64,000 bases of DNA from Brassica napus (lineage: Eukaryota; Streptophyta; Magnoliopsida; Brassicales; Brassicaceae), in contig NW_026014648.1 in assembly GCF_020379485.1 (NCBI RefSeq), positions 62,001 to 126,000 on the forward strand, written 5' to 3'. Positions 1 through 10,314 of the stretch are shown piece by piece (position 1 is the first letter of the stretch; each line of letters starts with the position of its first letter). A program made the position numbers and the translations under genes. A model generated the notes under the pieces. It did not search any database, was not told where the DNA came from, and saw nothing but the letters and a program-made list of their open reading frames with translations.

Positions 1-96
1 TAAATAAAAGACTTAAAATGGATCAAACAAGCAAAGAAATTAATAAGTAAGCCTGCGGACTCCATAAGGTCGAGAGGCCAAGGTTCGGGTCTTACA
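1..96 (+). repeat. Family A LTR-1, 3' end only
   Basis: These bases match the last part of LTR-2 and LTR-3 and end in CTTACA immediately before the A1 primer binding site. The rest of the LTR lies outside the window. Confidence 0.9.
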
Positions 97-99
97 AGT

Positions 100-111
100 T
101 GGTATCAGAGC
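100..111 (+). promoter_or_regulatory. A1 primer binding site (initiator Met tRNA type)
   Basis: TGGTATCAGAGC, 3 bp after the LTR end, is the usual complement of the 3' end of plant initiator methionine tRNA, used to prime minus-strand DNA synthesis. A (CA)n run follows at about 147-163 in the leader. Confidence 0.85.
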
Positions 112-338
112 ATGCTTGATTCTAGGATAGTTGGGTTATGCAGTCCACACACACACACACACGCAGCCAGCTGATTAGGTCTCACGGTGAGGTTTGATTG
201 CTTAGTCTAGGGATTGTTTTGTTCTGTTTATGTTAGTGTGTTTCGTACTAACATTGTCTGAATCCTTAGGCTGGAAAAAGCAAGTCGGGAAAGTCCCGAA
301 GGAGTAAGAAAACAGCCGGTCAGTCTTGTCAAGTGGCC

Positions 339-1648
339 ATGGACGGGACCAATCCATCCGGATTGCAAACCGATCCGGCCGCGGCTGACACTAGAGACGT
401 GTTGCCAAGTGATCAGGCTAACCTTATGGGGACACAACAGGATGGTCAGTAACATCGGGAGAGTGATGAGGAAGTGGAATCCTCGAACGCTAACCGTGAT
501 CGTGACCAGCATGAGAGAGTGGCCGATGGAACGGCTAATGTGCCCGCAACACTGTCCAAAGAGGACTTGTTAGAGGCCATGAAGGTAATGGGGACTCAGG
601 TGGCGGCTATGGCTCAACTGTTCACGCCACTAGTGAACTCCTCGGTTGGCCAGGCTACGCCTGTGGCTACGACCACCCCCAACACTAATGGTCCAGTTGT
701 GGAAACGGTTGAGGTGATCGAGATCGATCCACCGGAAAAGTCTGAAAAGAAGGTGGACTATCTGAGTCTGCTTCAAAATTTATCCAGGTTGGGTACGAAG
801 CATTTCTCCGGTAGCACCAACCCTATTGTGGCAGACGAGTGGAGGAGTAGGCTGGTCCGAAACTTTCAATCAACTCGCTGTCCAGAGGATTACAGACGAG
901 ACATTGCGGTTCACTTCCTGGAAGGGGACGCGCATAATTGGTGGCTTGCAGTGGACAAGCGCACCAATGGGAGTTTGGAAAGTTTTGCGGACTTTGAAGT
1001 TGAGTTCAACCGCAAATACTTCCCTACTGAGGCTTGGGATCGTCTGGAAGCTCAGTTTCTAGATTTGGCCCAAGGCCGCAGGACCGTACGAGAGTACGAA
1101 GAAGAGTTCAACCGGCTCAGACGGTTTGTCCGAAGAGAGCTGGAGGACGAGGCAGTCCAGGTCCGTAGGTTCATCCGAGGCCTAAGGCCAGAACTGAAGA
1201 CCCATTGCCCAATCCGCACTTTCAACACCGTCGGAGAACTGGTGGAACGGGTGGCTTTGCTAGAGACTAACTTCGCTGAAGAAGCTAAGCTTAAGGCTAA
1301 GTCACAGTCTGGCCCGTCGGGTAAGACAAATGATAAAAAGAGGAAGTGGGACCAGGTGGACGGAGGTAAGACCTCTGGTGGCCGACCTACATGTCCCAAG
1401 TGTGGAAAGAATCATCCCGGTGAGTGCTGGAAGGCCATGGGGGCTTGTGTGCGATGTGGCAGCATGGATCACCCGATCCAAAACTTCACTCGACCAAACC
1501 GATTCTCTGACCAGTCCAGTGGCAGCGGCTCCGTGACTTGCTTCCTATGTGGCAAGACTGGACACTACAAGTCGGACTGTCCTAAGCTACAAGGAGGACA
1601 AGGGAAGGGCCGTGGAGACACAGGCAAGTCGACCCAGAGTAGGCCGAC
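339..1648 (+). pseudogene. gag: A1 gag, first part, interrupted by element B
   Basis: This is the capsid/nucleocapsid gene of copy A1. The ATG at 339 matches the starts of the intact A2 and A3 gag genes. A TAA at 450-452 (codon 38; GAA in A2 and A3) stops it early; the frame then stays open to 1648. The retrotransposon gag domain is recognisable, followed by three zinc knuckles; the second has lost its last cysteine (Phe instead of Cys). Element B is inserted at 1649, so the original ORF now runs into B's LTR. The last codons of gag resume at 10162 after B. Broken by three events: nonsense, lost zinc ligand and insertion. Confidence 0.9.
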
Positions 1649-2977
1649 TGTGGGAACCGAAATTCACACTGTCGATTTCCGTTTAAATAAGGAAACTAGG
1701 AAAACCCTAATTTCCCAGAGGACCCGGATATCTGTTAATTACCACACATCAAGCAATCAGAACACGAGAATAACAACGATAAAAATAAGAAATCGAAAAG
1801 AGAGCAAAGTAGATATTTATTCCGAATCTGCGTATGAGCGTTACAACAAGGTATAAGCCTGGGCTCGAGAGCTGTAGGCGAGATTCCTAGTTCTAGCAAC
1901 CCTAAGATGGCTAAACCTAATTGAGTCGCAGCTCGAAATAACAAAAACGAAAAATTGCCTAAATTCCTCTAAGTGCTAAGTTTGCTCTGAAAAAAGTTCT
2001 CCCTCTGCTCCTCATCTAGGACTCCTTATATACTAGCTCCAAGGTCGGTTTACGCTTTTACTCTTTCTGCCCTTAAGCCGTCATAACATAAAAATGGAGA
2101 TATTCCATTTTTCCCGATCTTCACAATTATCTTCAAAACTTCCGTATTTATCCGCGGAAACTTGACATTTATCCTTCCTCGTGGGCCAAGCGTGAACCAT
2201 GCTGCGGTTCACGGGCTTTGGTTAAGAAAAATCGTAGGATGGGCCTCGAGTCGTGTTTTAGGTCCCTTTGGGCAGTCTTTCGACTCGACATGTTTACTAC
2301 GAGTTTTCCATGGTTTCTAATCCGCGAAGTTTGATCGATGATTTAGAATAGCGGGAAACATGGACTGAGCTTGCTACGGTCTTCGGGAGATAGCATTCGA
2401 AGGTCTGACGAGAATGCAAGGATTGGTGTCGCATCTATGTTCGGAAAGGTTCAATCGCTACACAGCGACCGAACTTTGGCTCGAGCCCGGTCGCTACGTA
2501 GCGACCGAGCGAGACGAGTGCTCGGTCGCTACGTAGCGACCGAGCGGGACGATCGCTCGGTCGCTACGTAGCGACCGAGCTTTGGCTCGAGCTCGGTCGC
2601 TACGTAGCGACCGAGCGGGACGATCGCTCAGTCGCTACGTAGCGACCGAGCGGGACGATCGCTCGGTCGCTACGTAGCGACCGAGCTTGGCTGAGCTCGG
2701 TCGCTACGTAGAGACCGAGCGGGACGATCGCTCGGTCGCTACGTAGCGACCGAGCTTTGGCTCAGGCTCGGTCGCTACGTAGCGATCGGACGGCGTGTAT
2801 ACGTGGTGACCGAGCTTGGTTTGTTCGGTTTGAATCCCAAAGGATACTTTTTCGTAAAAACTTTGTATTGGTTATTTTTACGAAAATTACATCTCTTCTT
2901 TTACTATCTCTTTCGGAAATACGATCTCCGAGGATTTTCGGGTGGTAATTCCGTCGTAACCGTTTTTGACCCCAACA
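1649..2977 (-). repeat. Element B 3' LTR
   Basis: 1329 bp, starting TGTGGGAACC on the plus strand and ending GACCCCAACA, repeated at 8832-10161. A TATATAA-type promoter box reads on the minus strand at 2026-2032. The U3 part holds the palindrome array at 2452-2790. The end of A1's gag frame reads through the first 208 bp of this LTR by chance. Confidence 0.92.
2452..2790. repeat. Array of perfect palindromes in B 3' LTR (nine copies plus a degenerate one)
   Basis: The core CGGTCGCTACGTAGCGACCG is its own reverse complement, and most copies extend the symmetry to 24-26 bp with flanking CT/AG and G/C. Copies are separated by short recurring linkers of two kinds (GGGACGAT-type and TTTGGCTCGAG-type). 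The first copy, at 2452, is degenerate (TCGCTACACAGCGACC); one copy carries TAGAGACC and the last ends in GATCGG. Each core contains TACGTA. The array lies upstream of the LTR's minus-strand TATA box, in the U3 region. Confidence 0.93.
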
Positions 2978-2993
2978 GTTAGCCCCCCAGCCC
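2978..2993 (-). other. Element B polypurine tract
   Basis: On the minus strand the bases just before the 3' LTR read GGGCTGGGGGGCTAAC, the G-rich primer expected for plus-strand DNA synthesis. Confidence 0.7.
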
Positions 2994-3241
2994 GTTAGGA
3001 TCATGCATCGTAGGATCCTAGCGTGCGGTTAGGCATGTTTGGCAAGTTAGGCGTGATGGATGGAATTAATATCCGAAAGTCCGAGCTTGAATAGTAAATC
3101 CTTATGTCTTATAAGAAGGGAGGTAACTTGTTCCATAATTTTTTCACTTTCTTGTCTTTCTCTAAGATCTTTCTTAAAAAAAAAAAACTTTCTATCTTTC
3201 TCTCCACCCTTTTCCTCTATTTTCTCAAGAGAAGTGTAAAG

Positions 3242-5030
3242 ATGTCGAGCAAGAAAAAGATTGCAAAAAAAGGGTCTTCGTCCGCGAGTCCTTATGAAGA
3301 GCTCGTCGTTCCGAAGATGGAGTTCGTGCCTCACTCCATCCTGCCGAGAACGAGGCATGGTGGGTTGCTCATTATGGCTCGTTGACCCCTCCCAAGGAGA
3401 AGCCGTTCCCGGTCCTGGTCCATCGTGGAGTCGAGGAAGAGGATGCAAGTAGGACTACCGACGAGTTTCTCGCGATGATGCGATCGTTCTACCATATCCC
3501 GGATGCTGTGGAGTTCCGGGTTCCCCGCCGCGGGGAATGTGCTAACAGCCCCCCAGAGGGTTACTTTACTTGCTATGAGGCGTTCGTAGTGCGTTGTCGC
3601 CTACGGTTCCCCATACCCGAAATTCTCGTCCGAGTGTTGGATCGTTTCGAAGTTGCGATAAGTCAGTTGACTCCCCTTGCCATTCAGCATCTTATTGGGA
3701 TCCTGATCCTAAGCTACGAGCATGGCCTTTCCCTTTCCGTCGATCATTATGAAGCGCTTTTGAGGCTTCAACTTGTCAGAGATACGGATAAGCATAGGTT
3801 GGTCCCTCGGAAATTTATGTCAGTGGTTAAGAAGTTTATTTCGAACTTCAACTCGTGGAAGAAGTTCTTTTTCTTCGTTCGTATAGACGCTGCATCCGTC
3901 GAAGAGAGTTGCATTCCACTGTTCCGGAGGTTGCCGAATGATCGTCCCTTCATCAACCCTTTTGCTCCGTTCCCCGAGGACATCATTTCGGTGAGGGATC
4001 TTCTCAAGAATGGTCCCTTCTTCTGGACTTCTTTTACGCCGAAGAGGGTTTGGAAGGCACTGAGATTCGTGCAACCCGGTCTTGCTTTGGATGCGGACAC
4101 GGGAAGCGACTCCGAACCTGACGACCAGAATCCCGTCGAAGCTCCAACGGCTGTGCCGGAGTCGAGTTCTTGGAAGGGAAAAGATGTCGATCTTGGCGAC
4201 ATAGAGTTTTCGATGGATGACTATGCTTCCAGGATGGGATCCGAACCTTGCTTACGGTGATGGGAGCGGTTCGAGCGAGGCCCCTGTTCTGGATTTCGAT
4301 GACTTCTTTTCTGGACTGCCACCGGGTTTTGATGCTCCTCCTCCTACGAAAGAATCGGCGAGGCCGAGAGTCGTTGCAGAGGGATCTCGCATCATCAATG
4401 GGGTTTTTTTTGAGGATTTCTTGGTGATTGTCCTGTGTATATATGTTTATAACATGTCAATCGATTTTGCAGGGCCTGAGCCTGCTGGGCTCGGCCATTG
4501 AGGCGGGCCATAGAGAAGCCATGGTCTACCGCTTTAAAGCAGAGAAAGCAGAGCAGGATCTCGCTCGCGTGCAAGTCGAGATGCTGGAGCGAGAGGCGCA
4601 ACTTACTCGTGACCATGCGCGGGCTGTTCGTAAAGCGGAGAGGAAAGGCAAAAGAGAAATCGTCGAGGTGATGAAGACTCGCGCATCTCAATTCCAGGTT
4701 GAGTATGGGAACCTCAAGAATGCCTTTACCTCGGTGGGTGACTTTCGCGAGTGCCGCGGTTCGGTCGGAAGTCTTTGGAGGACGCGAACTGATGACTATG
4801 TGTTTGAAGAGGAAATGAGCTTGATGAAGAATGGGATGAGTGAACGTGCCCATGCTGAGGCGCTTATCCCTCCGATTGACGAGAAAATTCAAGGGTTCTG
4901 GGATTCAATCCCGGTTTCCCCTGATACCGAGGAGGTTCCGACCGGGTTTCCCGATGGTGGCGAGGAAGTGGATCGTCCCGCGGATGCGTTCGGCGCTTCG
5001 TTGTCCAGGGACTTTGACTTTGGATTATGA
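3242..5030 (+). pseudogene. Antisense extra ORF of element B (putative gypsy-type transposon domain protein), decayed
   Basis: Reads on the plus strand, opposite to B's gag. The pieces are an ATG at 3242 in one frame (to 3385), the main domain at about 3345-4260 in a second frame, a continuation at 4217-4402, and an Arg/Glu-rich probable coiled-coil tail at 4473-5030. The middle part (around 3540-3760: ...[19 protein letters not shown], then an Ile/Leu-rich helix region) resembles the plant family labelled 'putative gypsy type transposon'. Two single-base-type frameshifts, near 3340 and 4230, break the frame; a 70-nt intron-like segment separates the last two pieces. Antisense extra ORFs are known in plant Tat-type retrotransposons; their function is unknown. 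I do not assign one here. Confidence 0.75.
4403..4472 (+). other. Putative intron in the antisense ORF
   Basis: A 70-nt GT...AG segment with T-rich start (GTTTTTTTTGAG) and a good acceptor (TTTTGCAG). Removing it joins the flanking frames in phase 0, whereas reading through gives a stop at 4501. The size fits a short plant intron. It is on the strand opposite to B's genomic RNA, so it would not be spliced from that RNA. Confidence 0.6.
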
Positions 5031-6284
5031 GGGGCGGATTAGTTATCCTTTTATCTGTTTTCGGCCAAGTGTGGCCCTTTGAATTTGGATTTTGTTTAGG
5101 CCTAGATGGCCGTATTTGTATTTACCGGGACTGGCCGTTGGTGGCTTTGAATCCCTTGCCGCTTTACGCGGTTTATTTATATGATAAATGTTTTGTTTCG
5201 AGTTTTCCTGAGTAGGGTTGAAGTAAATACGAGTTGTCGTCTCGTATTTAGTTCTGATTAGACGTTCAATCTGTTGGTTCGTTCGTGATTTTCGTAAAAA
5301 TTTACTTATCTTTACGATTTTCGAGAACATTGAGATATGAACGGAGAGACATGGTTTAGGATCTCGTATCTTTTAGATATCATGCCTTGAGATGTTTGAG
5401 ACCAGAGCGTTGGGTTTAGGGCAAGACCTAGGTTTACTTTCGGTTAAGGTTTGTGCGGTGACTAGCCGGCTATCGTTTTTCCTGTTGCGATTTCTTCCTG
5501 ACTCGCACCGATTTAAAGTCCGCGATATGTTCTCGGCTTATATGACTTGTATGGTACGAATCGAGCATCTTCTCAGAATCAACTGGAAGTGCTAAACCAA
5601 AATTTCGGATTTTTGTTGTAGCGCGCTTTTGTCCTTGTGCTGGACGTTTTTAAAGATCAAAAGAGTGATCGGATTGCGTTTGTTTAAGACGGCTGGCGTG
5701 TTCGTCGGGGCCAATCGACGAACGGGGTGTAAGGTTTTTGGTGGTCGCGTTCGGACAATTTGTTAGCATTGTCCTCGAATTTTAACTTTTGCGACGTCTC
5801 GCAGTTATTTCGAGGATTATACGTATATTTTTGCGTGTTTGAAAGATGATAATCTTTACGATTTTTGGGCCGGAAGGGGCCGCAGACAAGAGTCTTAACG
5901 TTTTCAGGCGTGTCCTGAAAGTTTCTTTTGTGTTTTACTGAAGCGTAAACGTTTTCGATAAAAAGGACAACGTATATTGTAGTAAAAGTTTTTGAAGTTT
6001 CTAAAAACTCGATTACAATAATGAAGATTTTTCTAAGTGGGAGTATACGAGTATACGCACCCACTCCCCCCCCCCTTTTAGAGAGGGGGATAGCTGAACT
6101 CGTCTTTTGACGAGCTGCCTACGTACCCCTTTCGAGGATCAAGCCATCTCGTAGTTCTGTTTCATGCCGCGAGTGTTCTTACTCGGCGGTAGATGTCGCG
6201 ATGTCTGCCTTGGCCGTGTCGATCGTGGCTGGGTTGACGCTATTTTCCGGATGTTCCGGTTGAGTTGTCGCGTGGGCTTTGGAT
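5031..6284. other. Non-coding interior of element B
   Basis: About 1.25 kb between the antisense ORF and the end of gag. Only short unconvincing ORFs in either strand. It contains a C-rich stretch (about 6060-6090) and a hairpin at 6099-6114. This is where RT, RNase H and integrase would be expected in an autonomous relative; I find no trace of their motifs. Confidence 0.7.
6061..6114 (-). other. Internal purine tract and hairpin of element B
   Basis: Read on the minus strand, a perfect 6-bp stem (CTCGTC/GACGAG, 4-nt loop, 6099-6114) is followed by CCCCCTCTC and a long G-run. It could be a second purine primer or a boundary signal for the antisense transcript; the sequence does not decide. 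Confidence 0.4.
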
Positions 6285-8765
6285 TTATGTCGAGCTTCGA
6301 CGTCCGATGCGTTTGCGTCGATAGACGATTTTACTTTGTCTTCTCCTGGGGCGCTTTTGGCTGAAGATCGATCTATCTTCGCGCGTTTGCCTTAACTTAT
6401 GCTCCGCGAGGAAGCATAGTCGCGACTGTTTTTGGCATCCCCAAATGGCCGCGACTCCGCTCGGCGTTGGGAACTTGAGACCCAGGTGGTAAGTTGACGG
6501 AACTGCCTGCATGGCGTTGAGCCATGGGGTTCCCATGATCACGTTGTAGATAGCGGGATGATCGACTACCGCGAATTCGGCGATTTTTGTGATCTCCTTG
6601 GCCATGACTGGCAATTGGATTGATCCGAGAGTCATCGACACTTCGCCTGAAAAACCCATGAGTGGTTTTGGCGTCGGAATTACTTCTCCGAGTTCGATAC
6701 TCATCCGCTTGAGAGTGTCGCGGAAGATTACGTTGCCCGTGCTTCCCGTGTCGACGAGTACCCTTCCGACTTCTAAATCTCGTATGACGAGATCTATGAC
6801 GAGCGGGTCGCAGTGAGGTTGGTCGATACCGCCGGCATCTTCCTCTGTGAAGGTGATCGAGCAACTTTGGCCGTCTCGAGGAGGAGACCATGTAGGCCAA
6901 TTTGCACTTGATTCTGCCTTCCGTTGGTAAGCCTTGATGGCCGACACGGTATCGCCGCAGTATTGTGATCCTCCGATGATCATATTGACTCTGCGACGAT
7001 TGTTATCGTTCCCTTTGTCATCCGGCCTCCTACCGCGTTTATCCCCAGGTTGGTTTCGTTGAGGGGATTTTTCAGCGGGCGGATTTCTATCCGTCTTTGG
7101 AGGGCGATCAGAATCGAGGATGAGATCCTTGACGCTAGTTACTTCCGAAAGCTCTCCAGCGAGTAGCTTCGCGGCCAGTCTTGCTCCCAAGACTTTGCAA
7201 TTGGTCGTGGAGTGTCCTCGGGATTGGTGGAACTCGCAGAAGGTGTTTTCGTCATACCCTTGATTGCGAGTCCATGTGTTGCCCGTGGTCCGGCCTTGAT
7301 CCGAATTGATCGCATAGTTATGCGCCCCTTGGAGATCTTCCCCCTCGTGATGGACGTACTTGTCGTTACGAGAGTTCTTCTTTTTCCCCTTCGGATCTGC
7401 GTCTTTCGAGGATGGTCTTGCCGGCTTATGTTTTTGCGATAAGACTTTAGTTTCTTCCTCGACTATGATGTAGTCCGTTGCTTTGTGGAGGGCGTCCTGG
7501 ATCGTTCGCGGTTTGTCGAGAGTTATCCATTTTCTGAATTTCGACTTGTACCAGAGCGTCTTTCTCAGCGCGTCGATGGCCACTTTGTCGCTTATCCCGC
7601 TGACCCTGGACATTATCAGTTTGAACCGACTGATAAACTCGCGGAGGGGTTCGTCTTCCCTCTGGGAGAGACTCCAGAGGTCAACATCGGAGGTTTCTCT
7701 GTCTATGAATACAGAGTACTGTTTGAGAAATTCCGATGCGAGCTGTCGAAAACTCCCGATGGTGTTGCGACGAAGGCGTGCGAACCATTCGAGCGCTGCT
7801 CCTTCAAGATTTTCGACGAACAGGCGGCAATAGCCGGCATCTTTTTCGCCGTCCTTCAGTCTTGCTCTTCCCATCGCGATGTGGAAAGCCTGAAGGTGCG
7901 CTTTTGGATCGGCCGTACCATCGTACTTCGGTACTTTGATCTTTCCCGGATCGGACACCCTCATGTCCGAAATGCGACTGGTAAAGGGGGTCTTTCGAGC
8001 TCCTTCTAGCAGTCGATCGATCTCGGGGGCAGCACTAGTAGCATGATGGATTTGAGACTTTACGGCTCTCACTTCTGCCGCAGTCTTGGTGATGTAGTCG
8101 CGAAGATCGCGGATATCCGATGTCTCGTCAGTAGATTTCCGAGCCTGTCGGCGTTTACTGCGAGTGAGCTCGGTTTGCCTTTCGGCCAGCTCCTCTTGTT
8201 CGTTCCAATAGGCGACTTCTTCTTCTTCCGTCATTGGTTTTTCGAACGGGGAGCCTTCCCGAGCGGATCGGCTTCTGGTCCTTCTTGGATGTCTGTCGAC
8301 ATCCTCGTCGGTGTCGTTGGAGACATCGCTAGGATCCAGGTCAATGTGTTCGGCTTCGTTATCCTCCGAGTCCTTTGCAGGGGGCGGAAGATTTTCAGGG
8401 TTCCCCTTTTCGATGGGAGATTTCTCGCTAGGGTTTTGACCGGAAGGTCGTTCCCGCGCGAGTCCTGCTCTATCGAGTGGGGTGGCGAAGTCGAGCCTCT
8501 TCCCGCGGATTTTGGTGGTTCCGCGGGGACGGATAGCTTGGGTCCTTGCCGTTAAGGTTTCAACCTGTTTGGTCAAGGTATTCACGAGCTTATCCTGTTC
8601 TTCCGACCTTTTCTCATAGGTGGCGAACATCTTTTTGAACTCCTCGAGCGTCGCGGCGTTGGCTTGCGCGTTGGCCGCGGATACGTCCGCTACTGGAGTG
8701 TGGAGATCGGTGCCGCTGCCTCCATTAAGAGGAGTTTGCACGTTATCCGCGTCGTTGGTTGACAT
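6285..8765 (-). CDS. gag: Element B Gag-protease protein (826 aa)
   Basis: Structural protein that would form the particle packaging B's RNA, with a fused aspartic protease. The ATG at 8765 lies about 45 bp after the primer site. Residues 1-80 include a coiled-coil-like stretch; about 275-430 is a retrotransposon gag domain (DPKAHLQAF..., [10 protein letters not shown]...); about 510-523 is a variant zinc knuckle CX2HX4HX4C; about 660-760 is a retropepsin-like domain with [11 protein letters not shown] (active Asp near 672) and an ILV-type MGTPWL flap-side motif. The ORF then ends after a basic tail with no RT following, unlike full Tat polyproteins. It is uninterrupted over 826 codons, which suggests selection for, or recent copying with, an intact gag. 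Helper enzymes in trans are inferred. Confidence 0.88.
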   Translation of the reverse strand: MSTNDADNVQTPLNGGSGTDLHTPVADVSAANAQANAATLEEFKKMFATYEKRSEEQDKLVNTLTKQVETLTARTQAIRPRGTTKIRGKRLDFATPLDRAGLARERPSGQNPSEKSPIEKGNPENLPPPAKDSEDNEAEHIDLDPSDVSNDTDEDVDRHPRRTRSRSAREGSPFEKPMTEEEEVAYWNEQEELAERQTELTRSKRRQARKSTDETSDIRDLRDYITKTAAEVRAVKSQIHHATSAAPEIDRLLEGARKTPFTSRISDMRVSDPGKIKVPKYDGTADPKAHLQAFHIAMGRARLKDGEKDAGYCRLFVENLEGAALEWFARLRRNTIGSFRQLASEFLKQYSVFIDRETSDVDLWSLSQREDEPLREFISRFKLIMSRVSGISDKVAIDALRKTLWYKSKFRKWITLDKPRTIQDALHKATDYIIVEEETKVLSQKHKPARPSSKDADPKGKKKNSRNDKYVHHEGEDLQGAHNYAINSDQGRTTGNTWTRNQGYDENTFCEFHQSRGHSTTNCKVLGARLAAKLLAGELSEVTSVKDLILDSDRPPKTDRNPPAEKSPQRNQPGDKRGRRPDDKGNDNNRRRVNMIIGGSQYCGDTVSAIKAYQRKAESSANWPTWSPPRDGQSCSITFTEEDAGGIDQPHCDPLVIDLVIRDLEVGRVLVDTGSTGNVIFRDTLKRMSIELGEVIPTPKPLMGFSGEVSMTLGSIQLPVMAKEITKIAEFAVVDHPAIYNVIMGTPWLNAMQAVPSTYHLGLKFPTPSGVAAIWGCQKQSRLCFLAEHKLRQTREDRSIFSQKRPRRRQSKIVYRRKRIGRRSST

Positions 8766-8810
8766 GTCAGATTGTGTGTGGCTTTTGCGGGTTAGATTGA
8801 TCCGTAAGTC

Positions 8811-8828
8811 CCCCTCCTTCTAGCGCCA
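8811..8828 (-). promoter_or_regulatory. Element B primer binding site
   Basis: On the minus strand, 3 nt after the 5' LTR end, the sequence reads TGGCGCTAGAAGGAGGGG. TGGCGC-type sites occur in Tat/Athila-like elements; I cannot name the tRNA with certainty. Confidence 0.7.
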
Positions 8829-8831
8829 AAC

Positions 8832-10161
8832 TGTGGGAACCGAAATTCACACTGTCGATTTCCGTTTAAATAAGGAAACTAGGAAAACCCTAATTTCCCA
8901 GAGGACCCGGATATCTGTTAATTACCACACGTCAAGCAATCAGAACACGAGAATAACAACGATAAAAATAAGAAATCGAAAAGAGAGCAAAGTAGATCTT
9001 TATTCCGAATCTGCGTATGAGCGTTACAACAAGGTATAAGCCTGGGCTCGAGAGCTGTCGGCGAGATTCCTAGTTCTAGCAACCCTAAGACGGCTAAACC
9101 TAATTGAGTCGCAGCTCGAAATAACAAAAACGGAAAATTGCCTAAATTGCTCTAAGTGCTAAGTTTGCTCTGAAAAAGTTCTCCCTCTGCTCCTCGCCTA
9201 GGACTCCTTATATACTAGCTCCAAGGTCGGTTTACGCTTTTACTCTTCTGCCCTTAAGCCGTCATAGCATAAAAATGGAGATATTCCATTTTTCCCGATC
9301 TTCACAATTATCTTCAAAACTTCCGTATTTATCCGCGGAAACTTGACATTTATCCTTCCTCGTGGGCCAAGCGTGAACCATGCTGCGGTTCATGGGCTTT
9401 GGTTAGGAAAAATCGTAGGATGGGCCTCGAGTCGTGTTTTAGGTCCCTTTGGGCCGTCTTCCGATTCGACACGTTTACTACGAGTTCTCCGCGGTTTCTA
9501 ATCCGCGAAGTTTGATCGATGAATTAGAATAGCGGGAAACATGGACTGAGCTTGCTACGGTCTTCGGGAGATAGCATTCGAAGGTCTGACGAGAATGCAA
9601 GGATTGGTGTCGCATCGATGTTCGGAAAGGTTCAATCGCTACACAGCGACCGAACTTTGGCTCGAGCCCGGTCGGTACGTAGCGACCGAGCGAGACAAGT
9701 GCTCGGTCGCTATGTAGCGACCGAGCTTTGGCTTGAGCTCGGTCGCTACGTAGCGACCAAGCGGGACGATCACTCGGTCGCTATGTAGCGACCGAGCTTT
9801 GGCTCGAGCTCGGTCGCTACGTAGCGACCGAGCGGGACGATCGCTCGGTCGCTACGTAGCGACTGAGCTTTGGCTCGAGCTCGGTCGCTACGTAGCGACC
9901 GAGCGGGACGATCGCTCGGTCACTATGTAGTGACCGAGCTTTGGCTCGGGCTCGGTCGCTACGTAGCGATCGGACGGCGTGTATACGTGGTGACCGAGCT
10001 TGGTTTGTTCGGTTTGAATCCCAACGGATACTTTTTCGTAAAAACTTCGTATTGGTTATTTTTACGAAAATTACATCTCTTCTTTTACTATCTCTTTCGG
10101 AAATACGATCTCCGAGGATTTTCGGGTGGTAATTCCGTCGTAACCGTTTTTGACCCCAACA
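8832..10161 (-). repeat. Element B 5' LTR
   Basis: 1330 bp, partner of 1649-2977. Minus-strand TATA-type box TATATAA at 9208-9214, with the palindrome array (9632-9973) some 400-750 bp upstream of it in transcription sense. The differences from the other LTR that I compared are largely C-to-T or G-to-A changes. Confidence 0.92.
9632..9973. repeat. Array of palindromes in B 5' LTR (nine copies plus a degenerate one)
   Basis: Same array as at 2452-2790 and the same copy number, but linkers differ in order and several copies carry TATGTA instead of TACGTA. One copy near 9925 reads GTCACTATGTAGTGAC: both arms changed so that pairing of that position is kept, although methyl-C deamination on the two strands would give the same pattern. 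Confidence 0.92.
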
Positions 10162-10245
10162 CCAACCACAACACCAAGGGTGTATGAGCTGTCCCGGGAC
10201 GACTGCGCTTCAGGATCGTTTGATTCGATCTCTGGAAATTCCTAA
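10162..10245 (+). pseudogene. gag: A1 gag, last codons after element B
   Basis: Begins with B's right target duplicate (10162-10166) and carries on the gag frame of A2/A3 to the TAA at 10243-10245. The GT seen at the gag/pol junction of A2 and A3 is GA here (10235-10236). Confidence 0.85.
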
Positions 10246-10314
10246 ATTTTTCTTTTTACATTCAAGTAGAAAATGCTTGGTATGGAAACTAGAATGTCTA
10301 GGGGTCTCTGTTAG

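Larger units (their letters stand above)
1649..10161 (-). mobile_element. Element B: non-autonomous Tat-like LTR retrotransposon nested in A1 gag
   Basis: Complete element on the minus strand with LTRs at 8832-10161 (5') and 1649-2977 (3'). In element orientation they start TGTTGGGGTC and end GGTTCCCACA. The target duplication is CCGAC (1644-1648) and CCAAC (10162-10166), one base changed; the empty site is seen in A2 near 16976. Inside, in element order: primer site, gag-protease ORF, about 1.25 kb without coding sense, then an antisense ORF region reading on the plus strand, and a polypurine tract. There is no RT, RNase H or integrase, so it must depend on a helper. The two LTRs differ at many positions by eye, so B is clearly older than C1 and C2. 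Assignment to the Tat lineage rests on the gag type and the antisense ORF. Confidence 0.9.

Noticed and set aside
147..163. (CA)n run in the A1 leader as a microsatellite of note
   Set aside because: Short, present in all three A copies with small length changes, and ordinary.
2452..2790. CRISPR-like look of palindromic repeats with short spacers
   Set aside because: It lies in a plant LTR, the linkers recur instead of being unique, and no cas gene exists.
7212..8823. Plus-strand ORFs opposite B's gag (up to 174 codons)
   Set aside because: They are frame shadows of the gag-protease ORF on the minus strand, with no recognisable domain.
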